This document shows, piece after piece, positions 1 through 8,939 of a stretch of DNA of 64,000 bases. A program made the position numbers and the translations under genes. The stretch is from Clostridium porci. Its GTDB lineage: Bacteria > Bacillota > Clostridia > Lachnospirales > Lachnospiraceae. Within the stretch, counting starts at the first letter, position 1; every line of letters starts with the position of its first letter. The notes under the pieces were generated by a model. That model was not told where the DNA came from. It did not search any database and saw nothing but the letters and a program-made list of their open reading frames with translations. The stretch covers positions 372,001-436,000 of the forward strand of contig NZ_VUMD01000001.1 in NCBI RefSeq assembly GCF_009696375.1, given 5' to 3'.

Positions 1-675
1 GCAAAGGTTCCGGGGATTTATTGGATACGGATTCAGTACTGCTATCCTGAGGAAATTACAGATGAGCTTATAGAAACCATCCGAACAGAGGATAAGGTTT
101 GCAATTATCTGGATATCCCCATTCAGCATGCCAGCGACAGGATTCTTAGACGCATGGGAAGAAAGACCCACAAGGAGGAGCTTAAGGAACGCATAAGAAA
201 GCTACGGGAGGCGATCCCTGATATTGCTCTCAGGACGACCCTCATATCCGGCTTCCCTGGCGAAACAAAGACAGATCACGAGGAGCTGATGGAGTTTGTT
301 AATGAGATGGAATTTGAGCGCCTGGGAGTGTTTGCCTATTCAGCTGAGGAGGATACACCGGCTTTTTCTTATCCGGATCAGGTTCCTCAGATGATAAAGG
401 AGGAGCGCAGGGATGAGCTTATGGAGCTTCAGCAGGATATTGCCTTTGAGCATTGTGAAAATATGGTTGGGCGTATCCTGACTGTAATGATTGAGGGAAA
501 GGTAGCGGATGAACCCGCCTATGTGGGAAGGACCTATATGGACGCGCCCAATGTGGACGGCCTTATATTTGTAAATGGGGATGTGGAGCTGATGTCCGGC
601 GACTTTGTACGGGTTAAGGTGACAGGAGCTGCTGAGTATGATTTGATAGGAGAGGTGTACGATGAATCTGCCTAA
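1..675 (+). CDS. rimO: Ribosomal protein S12 methylthiotransferase RimO, C-terminal part (5' end outside window)
   Basis: The frame is open from base 1, so this is the 3' portion of a longer gene. RimO is a radical-SAM enzyme that adds a methylthio group to an aspartate of ribosomal protein S12. The visible part holds the end of the radical-SAM barrel, including the family-typical YLDIPIQHASD segment followed by RRMGR, and then a TRAM domain over roughly the last 65 residues. The N-terminal UPF0004 domain and the CxxxCxxC cluster lie upstream of the window. The end overlaps the start of pgsA by 14 bases, indicating translational coupling. The order rimO-pgsA-cinA is common in Firmicutes. Confidence 0.93.
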   Translation, partial: AKVPGIYWIRIQYCYPEEITDELIETIRTEDKVCNYLDIPIQHASDRILRRMGRKTHKEELKERIRKLREAIPDIALRTTLISGFPGETKTDHEELMEFVNEMEFERLGVFAYSAEEDTPAFSYPDQVPQMIKEERRDELMELQQDIAFEHCENMVGRILTVMIEGKVADEPAYVGRTYMDAPNVDGLIFVNGDVELMSGDFVRVKVTGAAEYDLIGEVYDESA

Positions 676-1204
676 TAAACTGACCATTGCAAGAGTGGTA
701 TTAATTCCGTTTTTTGTCGCTGCTCTTTTATATGACGGAGGCGGAAGCAAGACCATGCGGATTGTGGCGGATATACTTTTTATATTAGCCAGCCTTACGG
801 ATTTGCTTGATGGTAAGCTTGCCCGCAGATATAATCTTGTCACGAATTTCGGCAAATTTATGGATCCTCTGGCCGATAAGCTGTTGGTTTGTTCTGCGCT
901 GATCTGTCTGGTTGAGCTGGGACAGGCGCCTGCCTGGATGGTGATTGTGATTATCAGCCGTGAGTTTATAATCAGCGGCTTTCGCCTGGTTGCCGCAGAC
1001 AACGGCGTGGTGATAGCAGCCAGCTACTGGGGAAAATTCAAAACCACCTTTCAGATGATTGCGGTGGCGCTTTTGATTGCGAATTTTCCAGCATTGAGCC
1101 TGGCGGCAGATATTACCCTTTGGGCAGCCCTGGCGCTGACTCTCATTTCATTGGCAGATTACATCGCAAAAAATTATAGGATACTAACTGAGGGAGGCAT
1201 GTAG
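662..1204 (+). CDS. pgsA: CDP-diacylglycerol--glycerol-3-phosphate 3-phosphatidyltransferase
   Basis: This 180-residue integral membrane enzyme makes phosphatidylglycerol phosphate, the committed step to phosphatidylglycerol and cardiolipin. The CDP-alcohol phosphatidyltransferase signature is complete: D47 and D50-G51, A54-R55, G64, D68 and D72 keep the family's spacing. Hydrophobic segments flank the motif. The start is the ATG inside the rimO end, preceded by a GGAGAGG ribosome-binding site. It is followed one base later by cinA, so the three genes probably share a transcript. Confidence 0.95.
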   Translation: MNLPNKLTIARVVLIPFFVAALLYDGGGSKTMRIVADILFILASLTDLLDGKLARRYNLVTNFGKFMDPLADKLLVCSALICLVELGQAPAWMVIVIISREFIISGFRLVAADNGVVIAASYWGKFKTTFQMIAVALLIANFPALSLAADITLWAALALTLISLADYIAKNYRILTEGGM

Positions 1205-1205
1205 A

Positions 1206-2450
1206 ATGACGGCAGAACTGATTTCTGTAGGCACGGAGCTTTTAATGGGGAATATTGTAAACGGAAACGCGCAGTTTTTGGCAGAGCAATGTGCGGCCCT
1301 GGGCTTTGGCATGTATTATCAGGTGACAGTAGGGGATAATTACGGTCGTATGAAAGCGGTGATTGAGACGGCTTTGGAACGTTCCGATATTGTGATTCTT
1401 ACAGGGGGGCTGGGGCCTACGGAGGATGATTTGACGAAAGAGGTATGCGCGGAAGCCATGGGTATGAAGCTGGTGGAGGATACTCATACCAGAGAACATC
1501 TGAAAAGCTTTTTTGAGAATAACATTTATAAGGAAATACCGGAGAACAATTGGAAGATGGCGGTGGTGCCAGAGGGGGCTTTTGTGCTGGACAATGGAAA
1601 CGGCATGGCGCCAGGACTGATTTTGGAGAAGGAAGGTAAGACTGCCATTCTGCTTCCGGGACCTCCGGGAGAGCTTTACCCTATGTTTCGCCAACAGGTG
1701 CTGCCTTATCTTCAGAAACGCCAGCAGCAGGCGCTGGTGTCCAGAATGGTGAAGATATGTGGTTATGGGGAGAGCCAGGTGGAGGATATGCTTCTGGATT
1801 TAATTGACAAACAGACAAATCCCACCATTGCAACCTATGCGAAAACAGCTCAGGTGGATCTCCGCCTTACGGCAAGGGGGGAGGACGAGAAGGAGGCGGA
1901 GGCTCTGATTGCCCCGGTGCTCCATGAGATCATGAAGCGTTTGGGAAATGCCGTCTTTACAACCGACGAGTATGTGACGCTGGAGATGGCAGTGGTAGAG
2001 CTTCTGAAGAAGAAAGGACTCACTATTTCTACGGCTGAGTCCTGCACCGGCGGTATGACGGCGGCGAAGCTGGTTAATGTCCCTGGCGCCTCCAATGTAT
2101 TTATGGAGGGTGTGGTCACTTACTCAAACGAGGCTAAGATGCGCCTTCTTGGGGTTAGGCAGGAAACCTTAGAGACCTTTGGAGCGGTGAGTCGTGAAAC
2201 AGCTCAGGAGATGGCCGAGGGAGGCGTAAAAATGAGCGGCTCCGATATTTGCGTGGCCATTACGGGACTTGCCGGGCCGGGAGGCGGAACGGATAAGAAG
2301 CCTGTGGGATTGGTGTTTATGGCGTGCTGCCTTAAAGGAAGGACGGAGATACGAGAGTATCATTTTAAAGGAAACAGAGATAAGATACGAGAGCAGTCTA
2401 TGATGAAAGCCCTGGATCTGGTTCGTCTGTGTGTGTTGGAGCACAGCTGA
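1206..2450 (+). CDS. cinA: CinA family protein (competence/damage-inducible; putative NMN amidohydrolase)
   Basis: The protein has 414 residues, the usual length for two-domain CinA. An N-terminal molybdopterin-binding-like (MoCF) domain contains TGGLGPTEDD at residues 66-75. A C-terminal PncC-type domain starts near residue 255 and carries the ESCTGG motif. CinA proteins have ADP-ribose pyrophosphatase and/or nicotinamide-nucleotide amidase activity in pyridine nucleotide recycling. A strong GGGAGG site sits just before the ATG, which overlaps the end region of pgsA. recA, which often follows cinA in Firmicutes, is not next here. Confidence 0.93.
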   Translation: MTAELISVGTELLMGNIVNGNAQFLAEQCAALGFGMYYQVTVGDNYGRMKAVIETALERSDIVILTGGLGPTEDDLTKEVCAEAMGMKLVEDTHTREHLKSFFENNIYKEIPENNWKMAVVPEGAFVLDNGNGMAPGLILEKEGKTAILLPGPPGELYPMFRQQVLPYLQKRQQQALVSRMVKICGYGESQVEDMLLDLIDKQTNPTIATYAKTAQVDLRLTARGEDEKEAEALIAPVLHEIMKRLGNAVFTTDEYVTLEMAVVELLKKKGLTISTAESCTGGMTAAKLVNVPGASNVFMEGVVTYSNEAKMRLLGVRQETLETFGAVSRETAQEMAEGGVKMSGSDICVAITGLAGPGGGTDKKPVGLVFMACCLKGRTEIREYHFKGNRDKIREQSMMKALDLVRLCVLEHS

Positions 2451-2575
2451 CCTTTAGCAGTTTTGTAGGACGCAGGAAGAAGGCGGAGGCTAGGCCTGTA
2501 CTGCAAATAGCCTGGACTGCATCCGGATCTTAAAGGGCGGCTGGAAGTATAGCTTTAAGGACAGGGAGAGAACGT

Positions 2576-2890
2576 ATGCGCTGGTGGAAGCATCTATACA
2601 TGGGCGAGCATGCCGGGGAAAAACGAGCGGAGGTTCTTCGGGGAATCCGTGAAAAACGGATGATGCCCGATACCTATGTGATTACACTCCCTGAGAGTGG
2701 GAATCATATACTTGATATCCGTCCTGTCCTTCTTTTCACTAAGGAGGAGCGGGAAGGACAGGGGCCCCTGATTCTGGGCGTGGCCTCAGGGATGGAGGAA
2801 GCCAGGGAGCTGGTGCGTATCATGGTGGATGATATGTACAAAAAGACAGGTGAATTTGACTGGAATGGCTACATGAGGTATCTTGAATGA
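2576..2890 (+). CDS. Conserved hypothetical protein, 104 aa
   Basis: This is a small soluble acidic/basic protein with no signal peptide or membrane segment. I do not recognise a named domain. The start has a good GGGAGAG site. The last bases overlap the start of the DUF2953 gene, so the two are probably co-translated, and the context (DUF2953, then GerW) hints at an envelope or sporulation role. Codon use matches the neighbours, so I take it as a real gene of unknown function. Confidence 0.75.
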   Translation: MRWWKHLYMGEHAGEKRAEVLRGIREKRMMPDTYVITLPESGNHILDIRPVLLFTKEEREGQGPLILGVASGMEEARELVRIMVDDMYKKTGEFDWNGYMRYLE

Positions 2891-3750
2891 TGCATATTGT
2901 ACTTCTGATATTGAAAATAACCGGCATTATCCTGCTGGCGCTTCTGGGGCTCCTGCTGCTTCTGGGGCTGACCCTGCTGCTGGTACCTCTTCGCTATCAT
3001 GTAAGTGGAGAATGGATGGGGGAGGCAAAGGCTCAGGCCAGGGTTCACTGGTTTCTCCGCCTTCTGTCCTTTCGTGCGGTTTATGACCAGAAGAGCGGAC
3101 TTTTGATGAAACTTCGCGTATTTGGCATCCCTGTGTGGAGCTCTGATAAGGAGGAACCGGTAAAGGAAGCAGGGGACAGCATAGAACACCTGATGGATGA
3201 CGGGGGGGATTCTCTGACACAGAATTTGGAGCGGGAGGAGCAGAGATACCGGAAATCAGCCAAGAAAGTGCAGGAGATGGATGAGGCTTTTGAAAAGAAG
3301 TCTTCAGATGGATGCAAAAGAGGCGCTAGGAAAGCTTTGAAAAATCTTTTATTTTCTTTTCGTCGAATCTATGATAAGCTAAAGGGAGGCTGTCAGTTTA
3401 TCCAGGAACAAAGAGAGTGGCTGGAAAATGAAAAGAATCAGGCTTCTCTGCGCTTCCTGTGGAAGCAGGCAGGCCGTGCTCTGGCTCATTTGAGGCCCAT
3501 TAAGGGCCAGGGAACCATCAGCTTCGGATTTGAGGACCCCTATACTACAGGCCGTGTTCTTCAGGGAGTCAGTTTGATTTACCCCTTCTGCCACAGGCAG
3601 CTGTCCATTCAGCCCGTATTTGATGAGAAGATATTGGAGGGGGAGGGAAGCTTCACGGGGAGAGTCAGGCTGGGCTTTCTTTTGTGGCTGGCAGTTCAGA
3701 TTTATTTTGACAGACATACGAGGAAGCTGATACAAAGCTTTATAAAATAA
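2887..3750 (+). CDS. DUF2953 domain-containing membrane-anchored protein
   Basis: The 287-residue protein has one strongly hydrophobic leucine-rich N-terminal segment (about residues 4-33), then a soluble part that begins with the VPLRYHV-type strand typical of DUF2953. A charged, probably coiled stretch spans about residues 75-185. DUF2953 proteins in spore formers include YtfI, which is encoded next to YtfJ (GerW) in Bacillus subtilis; the same pairing is seen here 20 bases upstream of gerW. The function is unknown, with a link to spore germination inferred only from this conserved pairing. Confidence 0.85.
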   Translation: MMHIVLLILKITGIILLALLGLLLLLGLTLLLVPLRYHVSGEWMGEAKAQARVHWFLRLLSFRAVYDQKSGLLMKLRVFGIPVWSSDKEEPVKEAGDSIEHLMDDGGDSLTQNLEREEQRYRKSAKKVQEMDEAFEKKSSDGCKRGARKALKNLLFSFRRIYDKLKGGCQFIQEQREWLENEKNQASLRFLWKQAGRALAHLRPIKGQGTISFGFEDPYTTGRVLQGVSLIYPFCHRQLSIQPVFDEKILEGEGSFTGRVRLGFLLWLAVQIYFDRHTRKLIQSFIK

Positions 3751-3769
3751 AAGAAAAGAGGCACATACT

Positions 3770-4198
3770 ATGGCAGAGAACCAATTTACATCTACAATAG
3801 ATACGTTATTTAAGGGGATGGATCACTTTGTCACAACTAAAACAGTAGTAGGAGAGCCGGTGCATGTAGGAGAAACTATTATTGTTCCTCTTATTGACGT
3901 AACCTGCGGAATGGCAGCCGGAGCATTTGCGGAGGGCGGCAAGCAAAAGCAGAAGGGTGGGGGAGGCATGAGCGCTAAGATGAGCCCAAGCGCAGTTTTG
4001 GTGATACAGAACGGAGTCACTAAGCTGGTTAATGTAAAGAATCAGGACGCGATTACTAAAGCTATCGATATGGCGCCTGATTTTATCAACAAATTTCTGG
4101 GAGGAAAGCCGGCGGTATCAGAGGAGGCAGTGCAGGCAGCCAAGGATACGGCAGCCGCTTATGACAGGGGAAAGACGGAGCACATGGATGTTAAATAG
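3770..4198 (+). CDS. gerW: GerW family sporulation protein (YtfJ)
   Basis: The 142-residue protein matches the GerW/YtfJ family: an N-terminal helix ending near the conserved TKTVVGEPV region, a VGETIIVPL strand, a glycine-rich loop, then a conserved SPSAVLVI strand. In B. subtilis this inner-spore protein is needed for germination through some nutrient receptors. It sits directly downstream of a DUF2953 gene, the usual partner. This supports an endospore-forming host. Confidence 0.92.
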   Translation: MAENQFTSTIDTLFKGMDHFVTTKTVVGEPVHVGETIIVPLIDVTCGMAAGAFAEGGKQKQKGGGGMSAKMSPSAVLVIQNGVTKLVNVKNQDAITKAIDMAPDFINKFLGGKPAVSEEAVQAAKDTAAAYDRGKTEHMDVK

Positions 4199-4309
4199 CC
4201 TTTAAAGAGCGGCGCCGCAGGCAGCTTCGGCGAATGAATGGTAATGAAAGCCGCATTTCTGCATATGATAGAGTATAGCTTGTTGCAGAATGGGGGAGAT
4301 AATTAGGAT

Positions 4310-4447
4310 ATGAGAAGAATATGCGGGCTTATGCTGTTTTGCTTTGGCTTCGGCATGGCGGTGCTTTTGTTTATTCCTGAAACAATCTTTACCTTCCTGT
4401 TCATTATCGGCTGCTTAGTATTTGGGTATAATTTGTTCTGTTGTTGA
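4310..4447 (+). CDS. Small hydrophobic membrane protein, 45 aa
   Basis: ATG at 4310 opens a 45-codon frame closed by TGA. The product starts MRR, is almost entirely hydrophobic with two likely membrane segments separated by a PET turn, and ends in Cys-Cys. A GGGGGAG stretch lies about 12 bases upstream. Its composition and terminal NLFCC look like a conserved small clostridial membrane protein, but I cannot name a function. It stands between gerW and a terminator hairpin, perhaps as the last gene of that unit. Confidence 0.6.
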   Translation: MRRICGLMLFCFGFGMAVLLFIPETIFTFLFIIGCLVFGYNLFCC

Positions 4448-4517
4448 TATAACGGATTGGGAAGGAGTTTCATCAGGGCTCAAGAAGCCGGATTATTAAA
4501 TTGAAAAATCACAAAGA

Positions 4518-4554
4518 GAAGGCATTGCCAACTGATAATCAGGGCAATGCCTTC
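4518..4554 (-). terminator. Rho-independent terminator for rpmB (possibly bidirectional)
   Basis: GAAGGCATTGCC (4518-4529) pairs perfectly with GGCAATGCCTTC (4543-4554) around a 13-base loop. Read on the minus strand it follows the rpmB stop and is followed by a T-rich tract. On the plus strand the downstream sequence is less T-rich, but it may also stop transcription from gerW and the small membrane gene. Confidence 0.8.
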
Positions 4555-4578
4555 TTAAGGAACCAATGTGCTGTTTCG

Positions 4579-4764
4579 CTACGCTCTTTCTACAAGGCCG
4601 GAACGTAAGCAGGAAGTACATACGTACATCTTCCGGCTTCCTCCGTTTACTTTAACCTTAACGGACTTTACATTCGCTTTCCACATCTTGTTGGATCTTC
4701 TATGGGAATGGCTCACTTTATTGCCAAAATGAGCTGCCTTTTCACAGATTGCACACTTAGCCAT
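4579..4764 (-). CDS. rpmB: 50S ribosomal protein L28, zinc-binding form
   Basis: The 61-residue product MAKCAIC... is the standard length of bacterial L28. Cysteines at residues 4, 7, 49 and 52 form two CxxC pairs, the zinc-ribbon (C+) version. The start is the ATG at 4764, with AGGAGGTG eight bases upstream; a longer frame reaching 4785 lacks this support. A consensus promoter lies upstream and a hairpin terminator follows, so it is probably monocistronic. It is divergent from an Asp23 gene, as rpmB is from yloU in Bacillus. Confidence 0.97.
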   Translation of the reverse strand: MAKCAICEKAAHFGNKVSHSHRRSNKMWKANVKSVKVKVNGGSRKMYVCTSCLRSGLVERA

Positions 4765-4826
4765 ACTATTGCACCTCCTTAACACGTTACTTGGATTTTT
4801 ATGCTAACAAAATCCACAACAAATGT

Positions 4827-4855
4827 ATGATACCAGAAAGCGATAAAATTTGCAA
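4827..4855 (-). promoter_or_regulatory. Sigma-A type promoter for rpmB
   Basis: On the minus strand TTGCAA (4855-4850) and TATCAT (4832-4827) are separated by exactly 17 bases, upstream of rpmB. The predicted leader is about 55 bases. Confidence 0.6.
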
Positions 4856-4934
4856 GCAAAAAAGCAAAATTTTATTTCTTTTTTTCAGAAAATAGTGTAT
4901 ACTGTTTTCATGTATGAAGATTGGAGGCATATGC

Positions 4935-5291
4935 ATGAAGGGACGAATCAGCAATAAGATGGGTGAAATCCAGATTAACCCGGATGTGATTGCTTTATAT
5001 GCAGGAACCATCGCGGTGGAGTGCTTTGGTATTGTCGGCATGGCGGCAGTGAGCATGAAAGACGGGCTGGTTAAGCTTTTGAAGAGAGAAAGTCTGACTC
5101 ATGGCATTAATGTGGATATTATTGACAACAAAATATCCATTGATTTTCATGTAATCGTATCCTATGGTGTCAGTATATCCGCAGTATCTGATAACCTAAT
5201 CGAAAGCGTGAAATACAAGGTGGAAGAATTCACCGGAATAGAGGTTGAGAAGATCAACATCTATGTGGAAGGTGTAAGAGTGATTGATTAG
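4935..5291 (+). CDS. Asp23/Gls24 family envelope stress protein (YloU-like)
   Basis: The 118-residue protein starts MKGRISNKMGEIQINPDV and follows the Asp23/Gls24 pattern: a beta-rich core ending in an IEVEKINIYVEGVR-type strand. Family members act at the membrane in alkaline or envelope stress and are often co-transcribed with the fatty acid kinase FakA. The ATG at 4935 is chosen because GGAGG lies seven bases upstream; the earlier ATG at 4914 has no site. The following fakA ribosome-binding site overlaps its stop codon. Confidence 0.9.
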   Translation: MKGRISNKMGEIQINPDVIALYAGTIAVECFGIVGMAAVSMKDGLVKLLKRESLTHGINVDIIDNKISIDFHVIVSYGVSISAVSDNLIESVKYKVEEFTGIEVEKINIYVEGVRVID

Positions 5292-5304
5292 GAGGAGCTT
5301 ACCT

Positions 5305-7005
5305 GTGGGTATGAATACAATTAACGCCGGGATGGTAAAAAATGCATTTCTGGCAGGAGCTAAGGCCCTGGAGGCCAAGAAGGACTGGATTAATGAACTC
5401 AACGTATTCCCTGTACCGGATGGAGATACAGGAACGAATATGACATTGACAATCATGGCTGCGGCTAGGGAAGTGGCAGAGCTTGAGGCGCCTACTATGG
5501 CAGAGCTGGCAAGAGCTATTTCATCCGGGTCCCTGAGGGGGGCAAGGGGAAATTCCGGAGTCATCCTGTCACAGCTTCTTAGAGGCTTTACAAAGGAGAT
5601 TAAGGGGAATGACGTGCTAACCACTACCATACTTGCCAATGCGATGGTCAGAGGCACGGAGACGGCCTACAAGGCTGTTATGAAGCCAAAGGAGGGTACG
5701 ATCCTGACTGTAGCCAAGGGGATGGCGGATAAAGCATTGGAGATGGCCTCACGTACCGATGATATTGAGGTGTTTGCGGCAGAGGTCGTCCGGCATGGAG
5801 ATTATGTGCTGAACCAAACGCCGGAGATGCTTCCTGTATTAAAGCAGGCAGGGGTTGTGGATTCTGGCGGCCAGGGACTGATGCAGGTGATAAAAGGAGC
5901 TTTTGATAGCCTTACAGGCAAAGTCGGAGTTGTTTCTGTGGAAGGGCTATCTGAATCGGGAGGGGGTTCTAGGAGCATCGCAGGGGCGTCGAGGACGGAT
6001 ATTGATACAGCAGATATAAAGTTCGGGTATTGTACGGAGTTTATTATCAATTTAGACCAGAAATTTTCAGAGGAAAAGGAGCGGGAATTTAAGGCGTATC
6101 TGGAATCTATCGGTGATTCTCTGGTAGTGGTATCGGATGATGAGCTGGTAAAGGTGCATGTCCATACGAACCATCCGGGCCTGGCCTTCGAGAAGGCTTT
6201 GACATTTGGCTCCTTATCCCGTATGAAGGTTGACAACATGAGAGAGGAGCATCAGGAACGTGTGATTCAGGATGCCCAGCGGATTGCCAGGGAGCAGGCT
6301 GATAAGAAAGCTCTTTTAGAGACTTCAGAACAGTCTCCTAAGCGCAAGGATTACGGGTTTATTGCGGTTTCCAGCGGAGAGGGATTAAGCGACATATTTA
6401 CAGGAATCGGCGCTGACTATCTGATCGAGGGAGGTCAGACGATGAATCCCAGCACAGAGGATATGCTAAAAGCCATTGACAAGGTGAACGCAGACAATAT
6501 TTTTATCCTTCCCAACAATAAGAATATTATCATGGCCGCACAGCAGGCCGGGGATTTGACAGAGGACAAACATATTATCGTGATTCCTTCCAGAACCATT
6601 CCCCAGGGAATTACGGCTCTGATAAATTTCATGCCTGATTTGTCGCCGGAGGATAATTTGGAAAACATGAAGTCTGAGATGGGGAATGTAAAAACGGTTC
6701 AGGTCACATATGCTGTGAGAACCACGAATATAGATGGCATTGATATAGAAGAGGGGGATATCATGGCTATCGGAGATCAGGGGATTCTGGCGGTTGGAAA
6801 GGAGACGGAGGACACGGCTCTTGAGGCTTTGAAGTCTATGCTGGATGGCGGCTCAGAGTTGATAACGGTTTATTATGGCAGCGGCGTAACGGATGATGAA
6901 GCCCAGGCTTTGGCAAGTAAGGCAAAGCAGTTGTTCCCTGATAAGGAGATTGAGCTTCAGTACGGCGGCCAGCCTATATATTACTATCTCATTTCCGCGG
7001 AATGA
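5305..7005 (+). CDS. fakA: DAK2/DegV-like domain protein, fatty acid kinase catalytic subunit FakA (YloV)
   Basis: The 566-residue protein has an N-terminal DhaL/DAK2 ATP-binding domain with the Mg-binding motif PVPDGDTGTN near residues 37-46 and RGNSG near 81. A central region and a C-terminal DegV-like fold region follow. FakA phosphorylates fatty acids delivered by FakB, for entry into phospholipid synthesis. I choose GTG 5305 because AGGAGG (5290-5295) lies nine bases upstream; ATG 5311 is the alternative, and an upstream TTG frame start would lie before the ribosome-binding site. It is immediately downstream of the Asp23 gene, as in other Firmicutes. Confidence 0.92.
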   Translation: MGMNTINAGMVKNAFLAGAKALEAKKDWINELNVFPVPDGDTGTNMTLTIMAAAREVAELEAPTMAELARAISSGSLRGARGNSGVILSQLLRGFTKEIKGNDVLTTTILANAMVRGTETAYKAVMKPKEGTILTVAKGMADKALEMASRTDDIEVFAAEVVRHGDYVLNQTPEMLPVLKQAGVVDSGGQGLMQVIKGAFDSLTGKVGVVSVEGLSESGGGSRSIAGASRTDIDTADIKFGYCTEFIINLDQKFSEEKEREFKAYLESIGDSLVVVSDDELVKVHVHTNHPGLAFEKALTFGSLSRMKVDNMREEHQERVIQDAQRIAREQADKKALLETSEQSPKRKDYGFIAVSSGEGLSDIFTGIGADYLIEGGQTMNPSTEDMLKAIDKVNADNIFILPNNKNIIMAAQQAGDLTEDKHIIVIPSRTIPQGITALINFMPDLSPEDNLENMKSEMGNVKTVQVTYAVRTTNIDGIDIEEGDIMAIGDQGILAVGKETEDTALEALKSMLDGGSELITVYYGSGVTDDEAQALASKAKQLFPDKEIELQYGGQPIYYYLISAE

Positions 7006-7117
7006 ATAACATCAGGTAATTGAGAAACTCATTGAGGTTTGATTATTAAATATATTTTTTGCTATTTCAACGATTACAAAGTTGGCTGGATAAATGAATG
7101 AAAGGAGAGAAACAAAT

Positions 7118-7825
7118 ATGGATCAAGAAATGATGAACCGTTCTTATGAAGTTCAAGTAGAGGGGGATTCTCTGGAGCGTTACACAGCTAAGACCTTTGG
7201 CTGGATGTTTATGGGGCTCTTGGTGACCTTTGCAGTTGCAGTGGGAGGGTATGTTACAGGAGCTATATTTTATCTGAATTATATTCCCTATTGGTATTAT
7301 GCTCTGGTAATTGCAGAGCTTGGAGTCGTGGTGTTCCTGTCTGCAAGAATAGAAAAGATGTCTGTAGGCATGGCTAGGATCATGTTCTTTCTGTATGCAG
7401 TGTTAAATGGAATTTTTTTCTCTGCCTATCTGTATATTTTTGATATGACCATTCTTTGGATGGTATTCGGTGTTACCTCCGTATTTTTCGGAATTATGGC
7501 GGCAGTGGGCTGGTTTGGGAATATTAATTTTGCCAGGCTGCGTCCCTTTCTGATGGGAGGTCTGGTATTCCTGTTCTTCTTTTGGATTTTTTCAATGTTT
7601 ATTGACCTGAGCGCCTTTGAAACCGCCGTGTGCGCAGTTGGAATTTTCGTATTTCTGCTTCTTACTGCCTATGATGTTAAGAAGATTCAGGCATATCACA
7701 TGTATTACGGCCAGATGCCAGAGATGGCAGCCAGGGCATCCATCTTTTCCGCTTTGCAGCTGTATCTGGACTTCATTAACCTGTTTCTGTATATTTTAAG
7801 AATTTTGGGTAAGAAGAAATCATAG
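7118..7825 (+). CDS. Bax inhibitor-1/YccA family membrane protein
   Basis: The 235-residue protein has about seven hydrophobic segments and the BI-1 family's N-terminal YTAKTFGWMFMGLLVT-type segment, plus a C-terminal LYLDFINLFLYILRILG helix that is highly characteristic. Bacterial BI-1 proteins are pH-sensitive calcium-leak channels related to TMBIM. The start is the ATG at 7118, preceded by AAAGGAG; a frame opening at 7094 starts before that site. Confidence 0.92.
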   Translation: MDQEMMNRSYEVQVEGDSLERYTAKTFGWMFMGLLVTFAVAVGGYVTGAIFYLNYIPYWYYALVIAELGVVVFLSARIEKMSVGMARIMFFLYAVLNGIFFSAYLYIFDMTILWMVFGVTSVFFGIMAAVGWFGNINFARLRPFLMGGLVFLFFFWIFSMFIDLSAFETAVCAVGIFVFLLLTAYDVKKIQAYHMYYGQMPEMAARASIFSALQLYLDFINLFLYILRILGKKKS

Positions 7826-7911
7826 TTACTGTTAGTTGGCACAGGCAGGAGCGGGGAATAAAAGTCATCCTGCTTCCTCTATGGAATCCGTCCGCAGGCG
7901 CTCAAAGAGAG

Positions 7912-8901
7912 TTAATTAAATAGCTTTATCCACTCTCCATATCCCCGTTCCTCCATATGATCGTAGGGGATAAATTCCAGAGAGGCGCTGTTGATGCAGT
8001 ATCTGACTCCATTAGGGCTTTCTGGTTCACCATAGAAAATATGTCCTAAATGAGAGTCCCCCGACCTGCTTTTTACCTCGGTTCGATTCATGCCGTGGGA
8101 GCTGTCCTCTTTAAAAATAACACTCTTATAACTGATTGGGGCAAAAAAGCTGGGCCATCCACAGCTGCTTTTGTATTTATCTAAGGAAGAAAACAGAGGC
8201 TCTCCGGTGACAATATCTACATAGATGCCCTTTTCATAAAAATCCCAGTATTCTCCGGTAAAGGCTCGCTCTGTATCTCCCTTTTGTGTGACGTTATACT
8301 GCAAATCCGTAAGCTTATCCCGAAGCGTTTGGGCACCGGGCTTTGCGTACCCAATGGGTTTTGTGCCAATTACCTCGTTTATTTTCTCAAATGCAGACTG
8401 GGCGATATGGCAGTACCCGCCAGGATTTTTAATCAGATAGTCCTGGTGGTATTCCTCTGCCGTAAAATAGCTCGTAAGCGGTTCTATTTCCACTGCGAAT
8501 TTATGGTGCTTTTTCTTTTCCTTCTCTGCAAAAGCTTTTACAATCCTTCCTGAGCCTTCGTCTGGATAATATATTCCTGTTTGATACTGATCGCCGGTAT
8601 CGTTTCCCTGCTGCTTTTCGACTGTTGGGTCAATGACGTAGAAGAAAGCCGTCAGCAGCTGCTCCAGCGAAACCTGCCAAGGCTCGTAAACCACACGGAC
8701 CGTCTCACGGTAGCCGGTATCGCCGAAAACCACAGAGTTATAATCTGGAACAATATCCTTCTTGCCGTTGGCATAGCCGCTTTCCACATACAAGACTCCG
8801 CTTATCGACTGATAAAGCTTTTCCATTCCCCAGAAGCAGCCGCCTGCAAAATAGATTTCCTGCGCTCTCTCCGGCAGTATATAAGTCTGCTTTAAAACCA
8901 T
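7912..8901 (-). CDS. msrAB: Bifunctional peptide methionine sulfoxide reductase MsrA/MsrB fusion
   Basis: The 329-residue protein repairs both stereoisomers of oxidised methionine. The MsrA domain comes first, with the catalytic GCFWG motif at residues 21-25. An MsrB domain begins around residue 185 with the CGWPSF segment and the catalytic RYCINSASL cysteine near residue 302. The two CxxC pairs of zinc-type MsrB are missing, so this is the non-zinc form. There is no signal peptide, so it acts in the cytoplasm. The start at 8901 has AAAGGAGG eight bases upstream; a longer frame to 8943 does not. It is transcribed against recG. Confidence 0.95.
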   Translation of the reverse strand: MVLKQTYILPERAQEIYFAGGCFWGMEKLYQSISGVLYVESGYANGKKDIVPDYNSVVFGDTGYRETVRVVYEPWQVSLEQLLTAFFYVIDPTVEKQQGNDTGDQYQTGIYYPDEGSGRIVKAFAEKEKKKHHKFAVEIEPLTSYFTAEEYHQDYLIKNPGGYCHIAQSAFEKINEVIGTKPIGYAKPGAQTLRDKLTDLQYNVTQKGDTERAFTGEYWDFYEKGIYVDIVTGEPLFSSLDKYKSSCGWPSFFAPISYKSVIFKEDSSHGMNRTEVKSRSGDSHLGHIFYGEPESPNGVRYCINSASLEFIPYDHMEERGYGEWIKLFN

Positions 8902-8939
8902 GTTTTCATCCTCCTTTTCAGTGCCGGCAGACTGCTGAT

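Noticed and set aside
340-1002. Long minus-strand frame across rimO and pgsA
   Set aside because: It is antisense to two clear genes, has no ribosome-binding site and its product matches nothing recognisable.
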